A stretch of 64,000 nucleotides of DNA from Empedobacter sedimenti (GTDB lineage: Bacteria > Bacteroidota > Bacteroidia > Flavobacteriales > Weeksellaceae). The position numbers and the translations under genes are program-made. How positions within the stretch are numbered: position 1 is the stretch's first letter; each line of letters opens with the position of its first letter. The notes beneath the pieces were generated by a model. That model was not told the origin of the DNA. It saw only the letters and a program-made list of their open reading frames with translations, and did not search any database. The stretch covers positions 62,001 through 126,000 of the forward strand of contig NZ_JASCQG010000004.1 in NCBI RefSeq assembly GCF_030005555.1, given 5' to 3'. Of the stretch, positions 51,271 to 60,127 are shown one piece after another.

Positions 51271-54200
51271 ATGGAGTTAAATTTCAAAAAATGGAATAAC
51301 ATCTTAGGTGTAGCTATGTTCCTGATTTCGATAATTTTGTATTTATCGAGTATGGAGCGCTACCTAAGTTTATGGGATTGTGGAGAATACATTGTATCAT
51401 CTGCAAAATTAGGAATTACGCATGCGCCTGGAGCGGCTTTGTTTCAAATTGTTGGAGCAGTTTGGTCTGGTTTAGCTTTTGGTGACGGAAGCAAATATGC
51501 AATTTTAATTAACAGTACTTCGGCATTTTATAGTGCAGTTACAATTATGCTGTTGTTTTGGACAATTACATATTTTGTGCGCAAAATGTTTGCAAATACA
51601 CAAGATCCAATCAATGTAGATGCTATCGAAATGAATGCTACTCAAAAAATAATCGCTCTTGGAAGTGGATTAGTTGGTGCGGCGGCGTTTATGTTTAGTG
51701 ATACATTCTGGTATTCAGCAGTAGAAGGAGAAGTTTATGCAATGGCATCATTGTTTACAGCTTTACTTTTTTGGTTAATTACTAAATGGGATCAGGTTGC
51801 AGATACTCCTCGTGGAAACAAATGGTTAGTTATTATCTCTCTGGTAATCGGACTTTCTATCGGTGTTCACCTAATGGCAATGTTATCTATACCAGCAGTT
51901 TGTTTCGTTTATTATGCTCGTAAATATAGATTTACAATCAAGAGTTTTATTATTGCCAATTTAATAACGTTAGCAATTTTAGCTTTTGTATTCAAAATAA
52001 TTTTCCCAGTTGTGATGACTTTCTTTGGTAAAACAGAGATCTATGTTGTCAATAATTTGGGAATGCCTTTCAATTCAGGTACAATTATCGCGACAGTTAT
52101 TTTAATCGCAATCTTCTATTTCGCAATCAAATTAACACAAAAGTATGGTTCAGCGTTATTGAATACGATTTCGTGGTGTGTGATTTTTATGTTAATTGGT
52201 TTCTCTTGTTGGTTAGTTATTCCGATCAGAGCCAATGCAAATCCTCACATGAATTTGAATGATCCTGATACAGCTTTAGGTGTTTTAGATTACTTTAATC
52301 GTGAACAATATGGTTCTTGGCCAGTAATGTACGGACCAGTTTTTACAGCTCATATCGCTAACGATGGTTTAAAACGTGATGCAAATGGAGCACCAGAAAG
52401 CACAGTTCGTAGTTCAGAATATATCAAAGATCAACGTACAGGGAAATATTTAAAAGTTTCGGATCGTTTAGATTATAAGTATGAAGATAAATATGTAAAA
52501 TTCTTTCCTAAAATGTTCAGCCCAGATGCTTCTATTATGGAGAATTATGCGGCTGTTTATGCATTCCCAAAGTTTTCTTTAAACTCTAAGTATGCAGGTG
52601 ATTCTGAAGCTCAGAAAATGTATGCGCAATTGGTTGAGAAACGTCAAAATCGTCAATTAAAAGTTGCTGAATTAAAAAAATACAATGAAATTTTAGATAT
52701 CGAACCTCCAACATTTGGAGAACAATTTAATTACTTTGTAGATTATCAGATCAACTATATGTTTATCCGCTATTTTATGTGGAATTTCTCTGGTCGTCAA
52801 AATGATTTAGAAGGTAATTTTGAAATTACTAAAGGAAACTGGATTTCTGGAATTCCTTTCATAGATAATCCACGTTTGGGTGATCAATCAAAATTACCAG
52901 AAGAGTATAAAAATGATGGTACAAACGTTTACTTTATGTTGCCATTGATTTTAGGTTTAATCGGTCTATTTACGCAATTAAACAGAAATTTTGTTAATTG
53001 GTGGTCGCTATTATCGTTGTTTATTTTAACAAGTGTCGGAATTATATTTTACACATCTGTAAAACCTTTCGAGCCGCGCGAACGAGATTATGCTTTGGTA
53101 AGTAGTTTTTATGCCTTTTCTATTTGGATTGGTTTAGGAGTTCAAGGAGTTTATTTATTAATCAAGAAATTAATGAAGAAAGAATTGAGTCCATCTTTAG
53201 CATTAGGAACGACAGTTATTTTGGCTGGAATTCCAATTTTGATGGGTGCTCAAAACTGGGACGATCACGATCGTTCAGAACGTTCAGTAGCTTATTCTTT
53301 GGCATATAATTATTTGAATCCTTTAGAGAAAAACGCTATTCTTTTTGTATATGGTGATAATGATACTTATCCACTTTGGGGATTACAAGAAACGGAGAAT
53401 TTCCGTGATGATGTAAAAATTGCCAATTTAACGTTAGCAGCTTCACCATGGAATTTAGAGCAATTGCTACGTAAAACATATAATGCAGCGCCACTTCCTA
53501 GTGATTTGAAGCCGAAAGATTATCAAACAGGAACAAATGATCAAATTTTTGTGGTAGGTAATTCAATCAAAGGGCTATTTGACCAATTAAATGGATTTAT
53601 AAAACCAGGATCTAACCAAACGTTAGAATCATTGAGTCAATTACCAATTGAACAAGTTGGACAATATTTTGCTGATCCTGAAATTGATCCAAACCAAGTA
53701 ATGTCAGTTTATAAAAACTTGAAACCATTACAAAAATACTTGACAACGGATAGTATGACAGCTAAAGAAGCGATGGCTTTTTTAATGAACAATAAATCGC
53801 CAGAAAAACAAGCTTTAGCAGATTATTTTGGTTATCCAATTGGTCAAGCAAACTATTTACCAGTTTCTAAAATTATCGTTCCAGTAAACAAAGCAAATGC
53901 TTTAAAATATGGAATTGTTAATCCAAAAGATGCAGATAAAATGGTAGATTCTATTGTTATTGATATTAAAGCATCAAGCTTATTCAAAAACAATTTATTG
54001 TTGTTATCAATGATGGCAAAATATAATTGGGATCGTCCTATATATTTCAGTGGAGGAGGAATTTCTGATCCAGAAAATACATTCTACATGAATGATTATT
54101 TGTTGAATGCTGGATTAAGTTATAAACTTGTTCCAATTCATACTCCATTTGGTAAAGGAGGAATTATTGGTGCTTCAGATAACGATATGTTATTAAGAAC

Positions 54201-54855
54201 ATTTAACTCTTACAAATGGTCTGGATACAATAATCCTGATGCTTCGTTTAGCTTAACTGAACGTAATTATACATCTTCTTATCGAAATGCGGCTGTTCGT
54301 TTAGCAGATGATTTATTGAATGCAGGACGTAAAAAAGAAGCGGTTCAAGTATTGGATAAAGTGATGTTAGAAATTCCGGCTTTAGCTCGTTACGACATTG
54401 GTTATGGTGTAAGTAGAATTGCAGGAATTTATTTGAAAGCCGGTGAGGATAAAAAAGCACAAGAGTTATTTGACCACGTTCGTAAACAAGCAAATGCTAA
54501 AATTGCGTTTTTTGAATCTTTACCGAATGGGAAAGGTTACTCGGTCGGAGCAGATTTAGCAACAGCTAAAAATGATTTGATGATGTCTTTATATAACGAA
54601 GCTTCTGCTTTAGGTGAAAGAGGAGACAAAGCAAAAGCGCTGAAAGTATTTGAAACAGGATATTCTCCAGTTTTGAAAAAATTTGAGGCAATGTATAAAG
54701 AAGTAATTGCAGATGGTAAAGTAGATGATGCCGAACAAACAAAAATTATGAATCAGTTTAATTATTTAGATGAAATGATTGGTGTTGCAGCAGAAATTGA
54801 TACTAATTATGCCAAAACTCAACAAGATTTATTATATAAAATGGTCGGACAATAA
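51271..54855 (+). CDS. DUF2723 family membrane protein (GT-C glycosyltransferase-like)
   Basis: A 1194-residue inner-membrane protein of the DUF2723 family, which is related to protein O-mannosyltransferases. The first 300 residues hold about eight membrane segments, with SLWDCGEYIVSSAKLGITHAPG, the conserved Asp-containing loop of GT-C enzymes. Further segments (residues 550-650) are followed by a soluble region with VYGDNDTYPLWGLQE and a C-terminal TPR-like helical part (KKEAVQVLDKVMLEIPALARYD). I start at the ATG at 51271; a TTG three codons earlier is not needed. The acceptor is unknown, though in this phylum O-glycosylation of secreted proteins is established. Confidence 0.88.
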   Translation: MELNFKKWNNILGVAMFLISIILYLSSMERYLSLWDCGEYIVSSAKLGITHAPGAALFQIVGAVWSGLAFGDGSKYAILINSTSAFYSAVTIMLLFWTITYFVRKMFANTQDPINVDAIEMNATQKIIALGSGLVGAAAFMFSDTFWYSAVEGEVYAMASLFTALLFWLITKWDQVADTPRGNKWLVIISLVIGLSIGVHLMAMLSIPAVCFVYYARKYRFTIKSFIIANLITLAILAFVFKIIFPVVMTFFGKTEIYVVNNLGMPFNSGTIIATVILIAIFYFAIKLTQKYGSALLNTISWCVIFMLIGFSCWLVIPIRANANPHMNLNDPDTALGVLDYFNREQYGSWPVMYGPVFTAHIANDGLKRDANGAPESTVRSSEYIKDQRTGKYLKVSDRLDYKYEDKYVKFFPKMFSPDASIMENYAAVYAFPKFSLNSKYAGDSEAQKMYAQLVEKRQNRQLKVAELKKYNEILDIEPPTFGEQFNYFVDYQINYMFIRYFMWNFSGRQNDLEGNFEITKGNWISGIPFIDNPRLGDQSKLPEEYKNDGTNVYFMLPLILGLIGLFTQLNRNFVNWWSLLSLFILTSVGIIFYTSVKPFEPRERDYALVSSFYAFSIWIGLGVQGVYLLIKKLMKKELSPSLALGTTVILAGIPILMGAQNWDDHDRSERSVAYSLAYNYLNPLEKNAILFVYGDNDTYPLWGLQETENFRDDVKIANLTLAASPWNLEQLLRKTYNAAPLPSDLKPKDYQTGTNDQIFVVGNSIKGLFDQLNGFIKPGSNQTLESLSQLPIEQVGQYFADPEIDPNQVMSVYKNLKPLQKYLTTDSMTAKEAMAFLMNNKSPEKQALADYFGYPIGQANYLPVSKIIVPVNKANALKYGIVNPKDADKMVDSIVIDIKASSLFKNNLLLLSMMAKYNWDRPIYFSGGGISDPENTFYMNDYLLNAGLSYKLVPIHTPFGKGGIIGASDNDMLLRTFNSYKWSGYNNPDASFSLTERNYTSSYRNAAVRLADDLLNAGRKKEAVQVLDKVMLEIPALARYDIGYGVSRIAGIYLKAGEDKKAQELFDHVRKQANAKIAFFESLPNGKGYSVGADLATAKNDLMMSLYNEASALGERGDKAKALKVFETGYSPVLKKFEAMYKEVIADGKVDDAEQTKIMNQFNYLDEMIGVAAEIDTNYAKTQQDLLYKMVGQ

Positions 54856-54874
54856 GTCAAACTAATATAAATGT

Positions 54875-54907
54875 GAAAGCTCCAAAATAATTTTGGAGCT
54901 TTTTTTG
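54875..54907 (+). terminator. Terminator of the DUF2723 gene
   Basis: AAAGCTCCAAAA and TTTTGGAGCTTT form a 12-base stem with a short loop and a seven-T run. Confidence 0.92.
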
Positions 54908-54976
54908 TATGATAAACTTACTGAAAACGAATTTGATACTATTTCATAACTTAAGTTTAGCTTAAATTTTAGTGAG

Positions 54977-55002
54977 TTTGGCACATAAATTGAAATTATA
55001 CA
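54977..55002 (+). promoter_or_regulatory. Sigma-54-like promoter of the 167-residue OMP gene
   Basis: TTTGGCACATAAATTGAA has the -24 TGGCAC box and GA at the -12 position, with 10 bases between GG and GA as required for sigma-54 (consensus GC at -12). The same element, 22 of 26 bases identical, precedes the next OMP gene. GG lies 65 bases before the ATG. Confidence 0.5.
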
Positions 55003-55045
55003 AATTGGTTTAACAAAATTGTAAATATTTTAAAACATTATAAAA

Positions 55046-55549
55046 ATGAAAAAAGTATTATTGACAGCTGCTTTCGCAGTAGCAGGTATGGTAGGAGTTT
55101 CAGCACAAACTTCAGGAGTAGAAGGAACAGTTCATGTAGGTATTCCAGTTGGTGATGCATCAGACGTTTCGTCATTTAACTTAGGAGTAGATTTAGCTTA
55201 TTTACACCCAATCTCAAGCAATTTCAAGTTAGGAGGTAAAGTTGGTTATGATCATTTTATTGCAAAAGACGATTATAAAAATGTAGGTGGTGAAGATTTT
55301 GGATTTATTCCATTAGCAGCAACTGCTAAATATGAATTTGGTAATAACTTATTCGTAGGTGCAGATTTAGGTTATGCATTCTCAACTAAAGATTATATCG
55401 AAGGAGGATTATTTTGGCAACCTAAATTTGGTTACTCTGGTGCTAACTTTGATGTATATGCAGGATACAAAGGTATTTCTATAGATAATGATAATTATTC
55501 TAATTTTAATGCCGATGCTGTTTCAGTAGGATTTGCATATAAATTTTAA
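55046..55549 (+). CDS. Outer-membrane beta-barrel protein, 167 residues
   Basis: A small exported barrel with signal MKKVLLTAAFAVAGMVGVSAQ. The mature part has eight short amphipathic strands: VEGTVHVGIPVGDAS, SFNLGVDLAYLHPIS, FKLGGKVGYDHFIA, FIPLAATAKYEFGNNLFVGADLGYAF and WQPKFGYSGANFDVYAGYKG, ending VSVGFAYKF with the terminal Phe signal for insertion. It is similar in layout to the 8-strand barrels of the OmpW/OmpA type. Function unknown. It has its own terminator and a sigma-54-like promoter shared with the next gene. Confidence 0.83.
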   Translation: MKKVLLTAAFAVAGMVGVSAQTSGVEGTVHVGIPVGDASDVSSFNLGVDLAYLHPISSNFKLGGKVGYDHFIAKDDYKNVGGEDFGFIPLAATAKYEFGNNLFVGADLGYAFSTKDYIEGGLFWQPKFGYSGANFDVYAGYKGISIDNDNYSNFNADAVSVGFAYKF

Positions 55550-55568
55550 TCAGAATAATATTTGATAT

Positions 55569-55600
55569 TAAAAGCTACATCGAAAGATGTAGCTTTTATT
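55569..55600 (+). terminator. Terminator of the 167-residue OMP gene
   Basis: AAAAGCTACATC and GATGTAGCTTTT form a 12-base stem with a GAAA loop. Confidence 0.88.
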
Positions 55601-55677
55601 GTTTATATATGTTAAATTTTTGTAATTAAGTAATTGTTTATTAGTTAAATAAAAGTTGAAAAATGATTTTAACATCA

Positions 55678-55703
55678 TTTGGCATATATGTTGAAATTAT
55701 GCA
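55678..55703 (+). promoter_or_regulatory. Sigma-54-like promoter of the 220-residue OMP gene
   Basis: TTTGGCATATATGTTGAA repeats the layout of the element at 54977-55002: GG, 10 bases, GA, then AATTAT and CA. GG lies 58 bases before the ATG, close to the 65 bases in the other gene. Confidence 0.5.
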
Positions 55704-55738
55704 TACATCATAATTAGAAACTTAAAAATTATAAAAAA

Positions 55739-56401
55739 ATGAAAAAGATATTTTTTATTGCTGCTGCAATGTTAGGAGTTGTTAGTTTGAGCGCACAAGA
55801 AAAAACGACATCTGCACAATTTGGTATTAAAGCTGGTGCTAACATGTCTTCATTTAATGGTAAAGATGTAGATGATAATGACTACAAAGTTGGTTTTGGA
55901 GCTGGTTTATATGGTCATTTTCCAATTACGGAACAATTTGCTGTTCAGCCAGAGGTTAATTTTACTCGAATGGGTGGAAGAGAAAAAACTGATGTAAGAG
56001 AAGCTGGGAATACAACAGTAAAAACGTACAATAAAACAACGTTAGATTATATTCAGGTTCCGGTAATGTTAAAGTATTATCCTGCAGGGACTCGAGTTAA
56101 TGTAGAAGTTGGTCCACAGTTTGGGTACAATGTGTATGCGAGTAATAAAACGCAAGTAAGTACATACGCAAATAATACAGTTTACAACGTGGAAGCAAAA
56201 ACAGATGAGAAAGATAATATTAAAGATTTCGATTTTGGTGTAAACTTCGGTGTAGGATATAATGTGACGGATAATATTAATGTAGGAGCGCGTTATTACA
56301 TGGGATTAACTAAAATTGGAGATGATAAAAACAACAATAATGTAGAAGTTGGTGATGTGAAAAACCATTCATTTTCTTTAGGAGTTGGATATTCGTTCTA
56401 A
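55739..56401 (+). CDS. Outer-membrane beta-barrel protein (PorT-like), 220 residues
   Basis: An exported barrel with signal MKKIFFIAAAMLGVVSLSAQ. The mature sequence opens AQFGIKAGANMSSFNG and continues GFGAGLYGHFPITEQFAVQPEVNFTRMG, YIQVPVMLKYYPAG, VNVEVGPQFGYNVYAS, FDFGVNFGVGYNVTDNINVGARYYMGL and ends FSLGVGYSF. This is the same architecture as the 205-residue OMP at 25.3 kb. Function unknown. It is a single-gene unit with a sigma-54-like promoter. Confidence 0.85.
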   Translation: MKKIFFIAAAMLGVVSLSAQEKTTSAQFGIKAGANMSSFNGKDVDDNDYKVGFGAGLYGHFPITEQFAVQPEVNFTRMGGREKTDVREAGNTTVKTYNKTTLDYIQVPVMLKYYPAGTRVNVEVGPQFGYNVYASNKTQVSTYANNTVYNVEAKTDEKDNIKDFDFGVNFGVGYNVTDNINVGARYYMGLTKIGDDKNNNNVEVGDVKNHSFSLGVGYSF

Positions 56402-56423
56402 TCGAAAAGATTTAATTATAAAT

Positions 56424-56457
56424 AAAAAAGGATTCTGAATTTTTCAGAATCCTTTTT
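56424..56457 (+). terminator. Bidirectional terminator after the 220-residue OMP gene
   Basis: AAAAGGATTCTGAA and TTCAGAATCCTTTT form a 14-base stem with a short T loop. It also lies downstream of the convergent permease gene. Confidence 0.9.
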
Positions 56458-56479
56458 GTGTTTTTATAGAGTTGAATTT

Positions 56480-57691
56480 TTAATCTTTCAAGGCAATTTT
56501 TTTGATCGATTGAGTCAAAATTATTTTATTAATGATGAATAAAATAATGACAATTATTAATCCAAAACCAATCACTTCCCAAACGTGAGAACTTTCTGTT
56601 GCCATAAATTTTCCGACTTTTTCTTTGATGATATCTAAAATAAAATAAACCAACGGAATCGAAATAATATAACTGATTAACATAAATATAATCGAAAATT
56701 TAAGATACGGATGAGCTAATTGATTGATGTTATATCCAATCAAAAATAAATCTTTCGTTTTGTGCTTGTTCTTTTCAATCATCAATTGGAAATTGATAAT
56801 CATCAACCAAATTGCTGCAAAAACAATGATTAAACCAATAAATAAAACCAACGAAAAAGCTAATTTCAGATAATACGTCAATTCATTATTTTTCAATTCA
56901 TCTTTGTTGATATCATAATTTTGTTGTTCAAAATAAGTTGAAGCATTTTCATCACCTTGCGACTTTGTTTCAACAACAATTCGCGAAGGTTTAGTATTTT
57001 TTTGAGGCGAATAAGTATGATTTGCCCATTCCAAAAAGTTTTTAGGAACTAAAATCGTATTAATTTTTGTGGTAAAATCTACAATTCTTGCTTGATATAC
57101 TTTCTGATTTTCCCCTTTTCCTAAAATCAATTGAAAAGGAATTTTAGTAAATAATCCTTCCGAAACTTGCGGTAAACCTTGACTTGTTGCAAAACCGAAA
57201 TTGTACAAATTCAAATAACTTTTCGGAATAATAATCGGAATGAAATCTTGTCCTTCTTGCCATTTCCAATCCGATTCTTTTACATCAATAAAATCTTCTG
57301 GAACAGATTCGAAAAATAAATCAGTCGAAAAACCACGAATTCCAGCAACGCCACCAACTTGCAATTTTACAGGAAATTGACTGCTTTTGAATGTTCCAAC
57401 TTTTGCCACAAAACTTTGTGATTTCAATTCGTTGATTTCATCTTCGCTAAAATTTGGTTTCTCCCCAGTGAAAGTTTGTAATGACGATATTTTTTTGTTC
57501 AAAATCACATAATTTGCTTTCCAAACGGAACTATCTTCTCCAAAATTTTTGGCATAATCCAAATAAATTGTTCCAGCCAAAATCAAGATAAAAAATCCAA
57601 TGATTGAGAAAAAACAAAAGGTTGTAATTCGCAAGAAACTTAGGTTTTTACGAACTAATTTTTCGATTAAAGTATTAGAGTTGAATGACAT
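56480..57691 (-). CDS. FtsX/MacB-like ABC transporter permease
   Basis: A 403-residue membrane protein with one N-terminal membrane segment (TTFCFFSIIGFFILILAGTIYL), a large extracytoplasmic domain of about 230 residues, and three C-terminal segments (AFSLVLFIGLIIVFAAIWLMI, FSIIFMLISYIISIPLVYFI, VIGFGLIIVIILFIIN). This is the FtsX/LolC/MacB topology; such permeases move no solute through a channel but act mechanically on lipids, lipoproteins or cell-wall enzymes. I start at the ATG at 57691, which overlaps the ATPase gene by 17 bases. The upstream open frame would lie wholly inside the ATPase gene. Confidence 0.8.
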   Translation of the reverse strand: MSFNSNTLIEKLVRKNLSFLRITTFCFFSIIGFFILILAGTIYLDYAKNFGEDSSVWKANYVILNKKISSLQTFTGEKPNFSEDEINELKSQSFVAKVGTFKSSQFPVKLQVGGVAGIRGFSTDLFFESVPEDFIDVKESDWKWQEGQDFIPIIIPKSYLNLYNFGFATSQGLPQVSEGLFTKIPFQLILGKGENQKVYQARIVDFTTKINTILVPKNFLEWANHTYSPQKNTKPSRIVVETKSQGDENASTYFEQQNYDINKDELKNNELTYYLKLAFSLVLFIGLIIVFAAIWLMIINFQLMIEKNKHKTKDLFLIGYNINQLAHPYLKFSIIFMLISYIISIPLVYFILDIIKEKVGKFMATESSHVWEVIGFGLIIVIILFIINKIILTQSIKKIALKD

Positions 57692-58316
57692 TTGCAAGGC
57701 GTTTATCGTGAATTTCGTGTAAGCTTGTAAAAATGATTCCAGCGTTATTTTTTGCAGCTTCTTTGGTAACCAAATCAATCAGAAGTTGTTGATTCACATC
57801 GTCCAAATGACTAAAAGGTTCGTCTAAAAGCAAGAAGTCAAACGGTTGACAAAGTGCGCGAATCACTGCAATTCGCTGACGTTGGCCATAAGAAAGATGA
57901 ATCGCTTTTTGATGTAAATGACTTTTTAAACCAACTTTTTCTATCCATTCAATAATCTGGTTTTCGGATTGATGTTGCGTTAATACATTTTTTAATTGAA
58001 TATTTTCCATCAAAGTCAATTCTTCAAACAAATGTAAACCTTGAAAAACATAGGCGATTTTTTCGCGTCTAATTTTTGTCCAATCATTCAAAGAATAATT
58101 CTTAATATTTTGTCCATCAAACAAAACTTCTCCGTCATAATCTTTTCTATCGCCGTATAAAATATTAATCAACGTTGATTTTCCAACACCAGAATGTGCA
58201 ACGATTTGATAAATATTTCCGCTCGAAAAAGTGTATGTATTTTTCCAAATTTCAGATTGTTCGAACCCAAATTCTTTCAGAGGATGTGGAACAAGTTGAC
58301 TGATTTTAATTTCCAT
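57675..58316 (-). CDS. ABC transporter ATP-binding protein (MacB/LolD-like)
   Basis: A 213-residue ATPase. Walker A reads AHSGVGKST (residues 40-48), with Ala where most have Gly; Q-loop is Q92 (VFQGLHLFEEL); the signature is LSYGQRQR (141-148) where LSGGQ is usual; Walker B FLLLDEP; D-loop HLDD; H-loop His is H200 in TSLHE. The catalytic residues are all present, so it should be active in spite of the altered motifs. It overlaps the lipoprotein gene before it by 11 bases and the permease after it by 17, giving a tightly coupled three-gene operon. Confidence 0.9.
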   Translation of the reverse strand: MEIKISQLVPHPLKEFGFEQSEIWKNTYTFSSGNIYQIVAHSGVGKSTLINILYGDRKDYDGEVLFDGQNIKNYSLNDWTKIRREKIAYVFQGLHLFEELTLMENIQLKNVLTQHQSENQIIEWIEKVGLKSHLHQKAIHLSYGQRQRIAVIRALCQPFDFLLLDEPFSHLDDVNQQLLIDLVTKEAAKNNAGIIFTSLHEIHDKRLANVIQL

Positions 58317-59925
58317 TTTGTTGTGCAGCTTGATTGAAAAATAGAGAATAAGCCTCGTCCAAAAGCAATAAAATCACTTCCAAACTGTTTTTATCCGTTT
58401 TTTTCATGTGTATTTTTCCTGTTTTTGTGTATTCATCAGAAACGCGATAATCAATGTAATCAAAGTTGGATAAAACCGTTTGCATTTCTTTTGTGTTTCC
58501 GAAAGGTATTTGTTGGTAAATATAATTTTGAACTTCTTTTGGATATTGATCAAAATTTAGATTAACATAACCAAACATCGGATTTGAGGCATTTGTAGCG
58601 TATTCTGATGTGACAAAATTTGAAGAACTTACCATATTGTTCAAATATTGATTCATAATCGATTGATTATTTGTGATGTACATCAAATTGTTTTTGTACG
58701 TCATATAAATTTTCATGTTTGACGAAATGGGTAACATGTAATAAGGTCCAATTTTTTGAATATTTTCTTGATGTGCTTTGATAAATTCGTTGAAGAAAAG
58801 ATTGTTTTTCATTTTTCCACCCAAAACAAATTGAGGATAAACAATACGCTGGATGAAAGCTTCTTTTTTACCGAAAAAATCGTTTGGATTGAATGCTTGT
58901 CCAATCTCAAAATCATAAACACTAAATAAAGCTTCGCCTTCAAAACTTTGCTCCAATTTGTTTAAGTCAATTTCATATTGTTCTAAAAAAGTAGTCAAGA
59001 AATTTTGATTTTCGAACACATAACGCGTGTTGGCAGGATGAATTCCAAGTCCAATGTTCATATAACTTTGCGAAGGGAAATACTTAAAAAAATCTGTATT
59101 AATTTTTGATTTCCACATTGGGCGTTTTTCTAATTCAACTTTTGTTATTGCGTCTGGGTGAAATTTTTGAGTAAAATTTATTCCATCCGAAGTAAAGGAA
59201 ATAAAATTAACCCAAGAACTTTTTGTAAAATCAAGGTTTTTCTTTTCAGAACTTTCGTGTTTTGAGAAGTTTTTCAAAAAGTTTCCAGTGTACCAAATGT
59301 TGATATCCTGCGAGTTTTTAACAAAATCTCCAAAACTATTATTTTCCTTCGCAAGTGAATGTTTATCGTTTATAATTTTAGTAAAATAATCTTGAATCGC
59401 TTTTTCTTCAACGCCAAACTCAGAAACAATGACTAAGAATTGAGATTTATTCCAAGCCATAAATGGTTTATTGAATCCAGAAATAGTCGTAAAACCCTCT
59501 TTCTTTTCAAAAGAAATATCTTTTTTGTATAAACCCTTGTAAATAGTTGTTAGATGTTCTTCAAATTGATCTTTGTCGCGCATATTTGTAATTAATGCGA
59601 CCATATTTTTTCCGTTAATTTTTTGTCCAAAAAGGTAAATCGGACTAATAATATCAATTCCTGCAGAAGTAGGATTGTCTTTTATTTCGTTTAATAATTG
59701 ATCAAATGTAGGGTCTTGGTTTTTGATTTCGCCTTCTGCTAATTGATAGAATTTGTATTGATTTAATTTTTGAAAATTGCCCTTTTCAGCTATTGATTTT
59801 GGATTGATCAACGCAACAAAATCTGCATCAGTCGGAATTAAAATAGTATAATCATCATTTTTAGAACAACTTGCAAATAGCAAAATGATGGCTATAATAG
59901 AATAGTATTTAAAGACTTTTTTCAT
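58306..59925 (-). CDS. DUF4836-like lipoprotein
   Basis: A 539-residue lipoprotein. The signal MKKVFKYYSIIAIILLFASC ends in a lipobox Cys. The mature part begins TILIPTDADFVALINPKSIAEKGNF, the typical opening of the DUF4836 family of Bacteroidota, with several repeats of a similar two-layer fold later (FGYVNLNFDQYPKEVQNYI, FSVYDFEIGQ). The function of the family is unknown. I start at the ATG at 59925; the frame is open 14 codons more, without a signal. Its gene overlaps the ABC ATPase gene, so it is probably the extracytoplasmic partner or client of the ABC system. Confidence 0.72.
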   Translation of the reverse strand: MKKVFKYYSIIAIILLFASCSKNDDYTILIPTDADFVALINPKSIAEKGNFQKLNQYKFYQLAEGEIKNQDPTFDQLLNEIKDNPTSAGIDIISPIYLFGQKINGKNMVALITNMRDKDQFEEHLTTIYKGLYKKDISFEKKEGFTTISGFNKPFMAWNKSQFLVIVSEFGVEEKAIQDYFTKIINDKHSLAKENNSFGDFVKNSQDINIWYTGNFLKNFSKHESSEKKNLDFTKSSWVNFISFTSDGINFTQKFHPDAITKVELEKRPMWKSKINTDFFKYFPSQSYMNIGLGIHPANTRYVFENQNFLTTFLEQYEIDLNKLEQSFEGEALFSVYDFEIGQAFNPNDFFGKKEAFIQRIVYPQFVLGGKMKNNLFFNEFIKAHQENIQKIGPYYMLPISSNMKIYMTYKNNLMYITNNQSIMNQYLNNMVSSSNFVTSEYATNASNPMFGYVNLNFDQYPKEVQNYIYQQIPFGNTKEMQTVLSNFDYIDYRVSDEYTKTGKIHMKKTDKNSLEVILLLLDEAYSLFFNQAAQQNGN

Positions 59926-60127
59926 TTTCGTTATATTTAAAAAATCATTGATTTCGCATTTTTTCATCTTTCTGTAAATGCATAAATTAACCTAGAATTA
60001 ATAACTCTCAAGATTGGGTTAAATTTAAGCAATTATTAATATGATTTTCGTTTCTATCGCTATAAAAATATCTAAAATTTGCTTATATTCGCACTCCTTG
60101 ATTTAGAAGATTTAAAGAAAGAATTCG

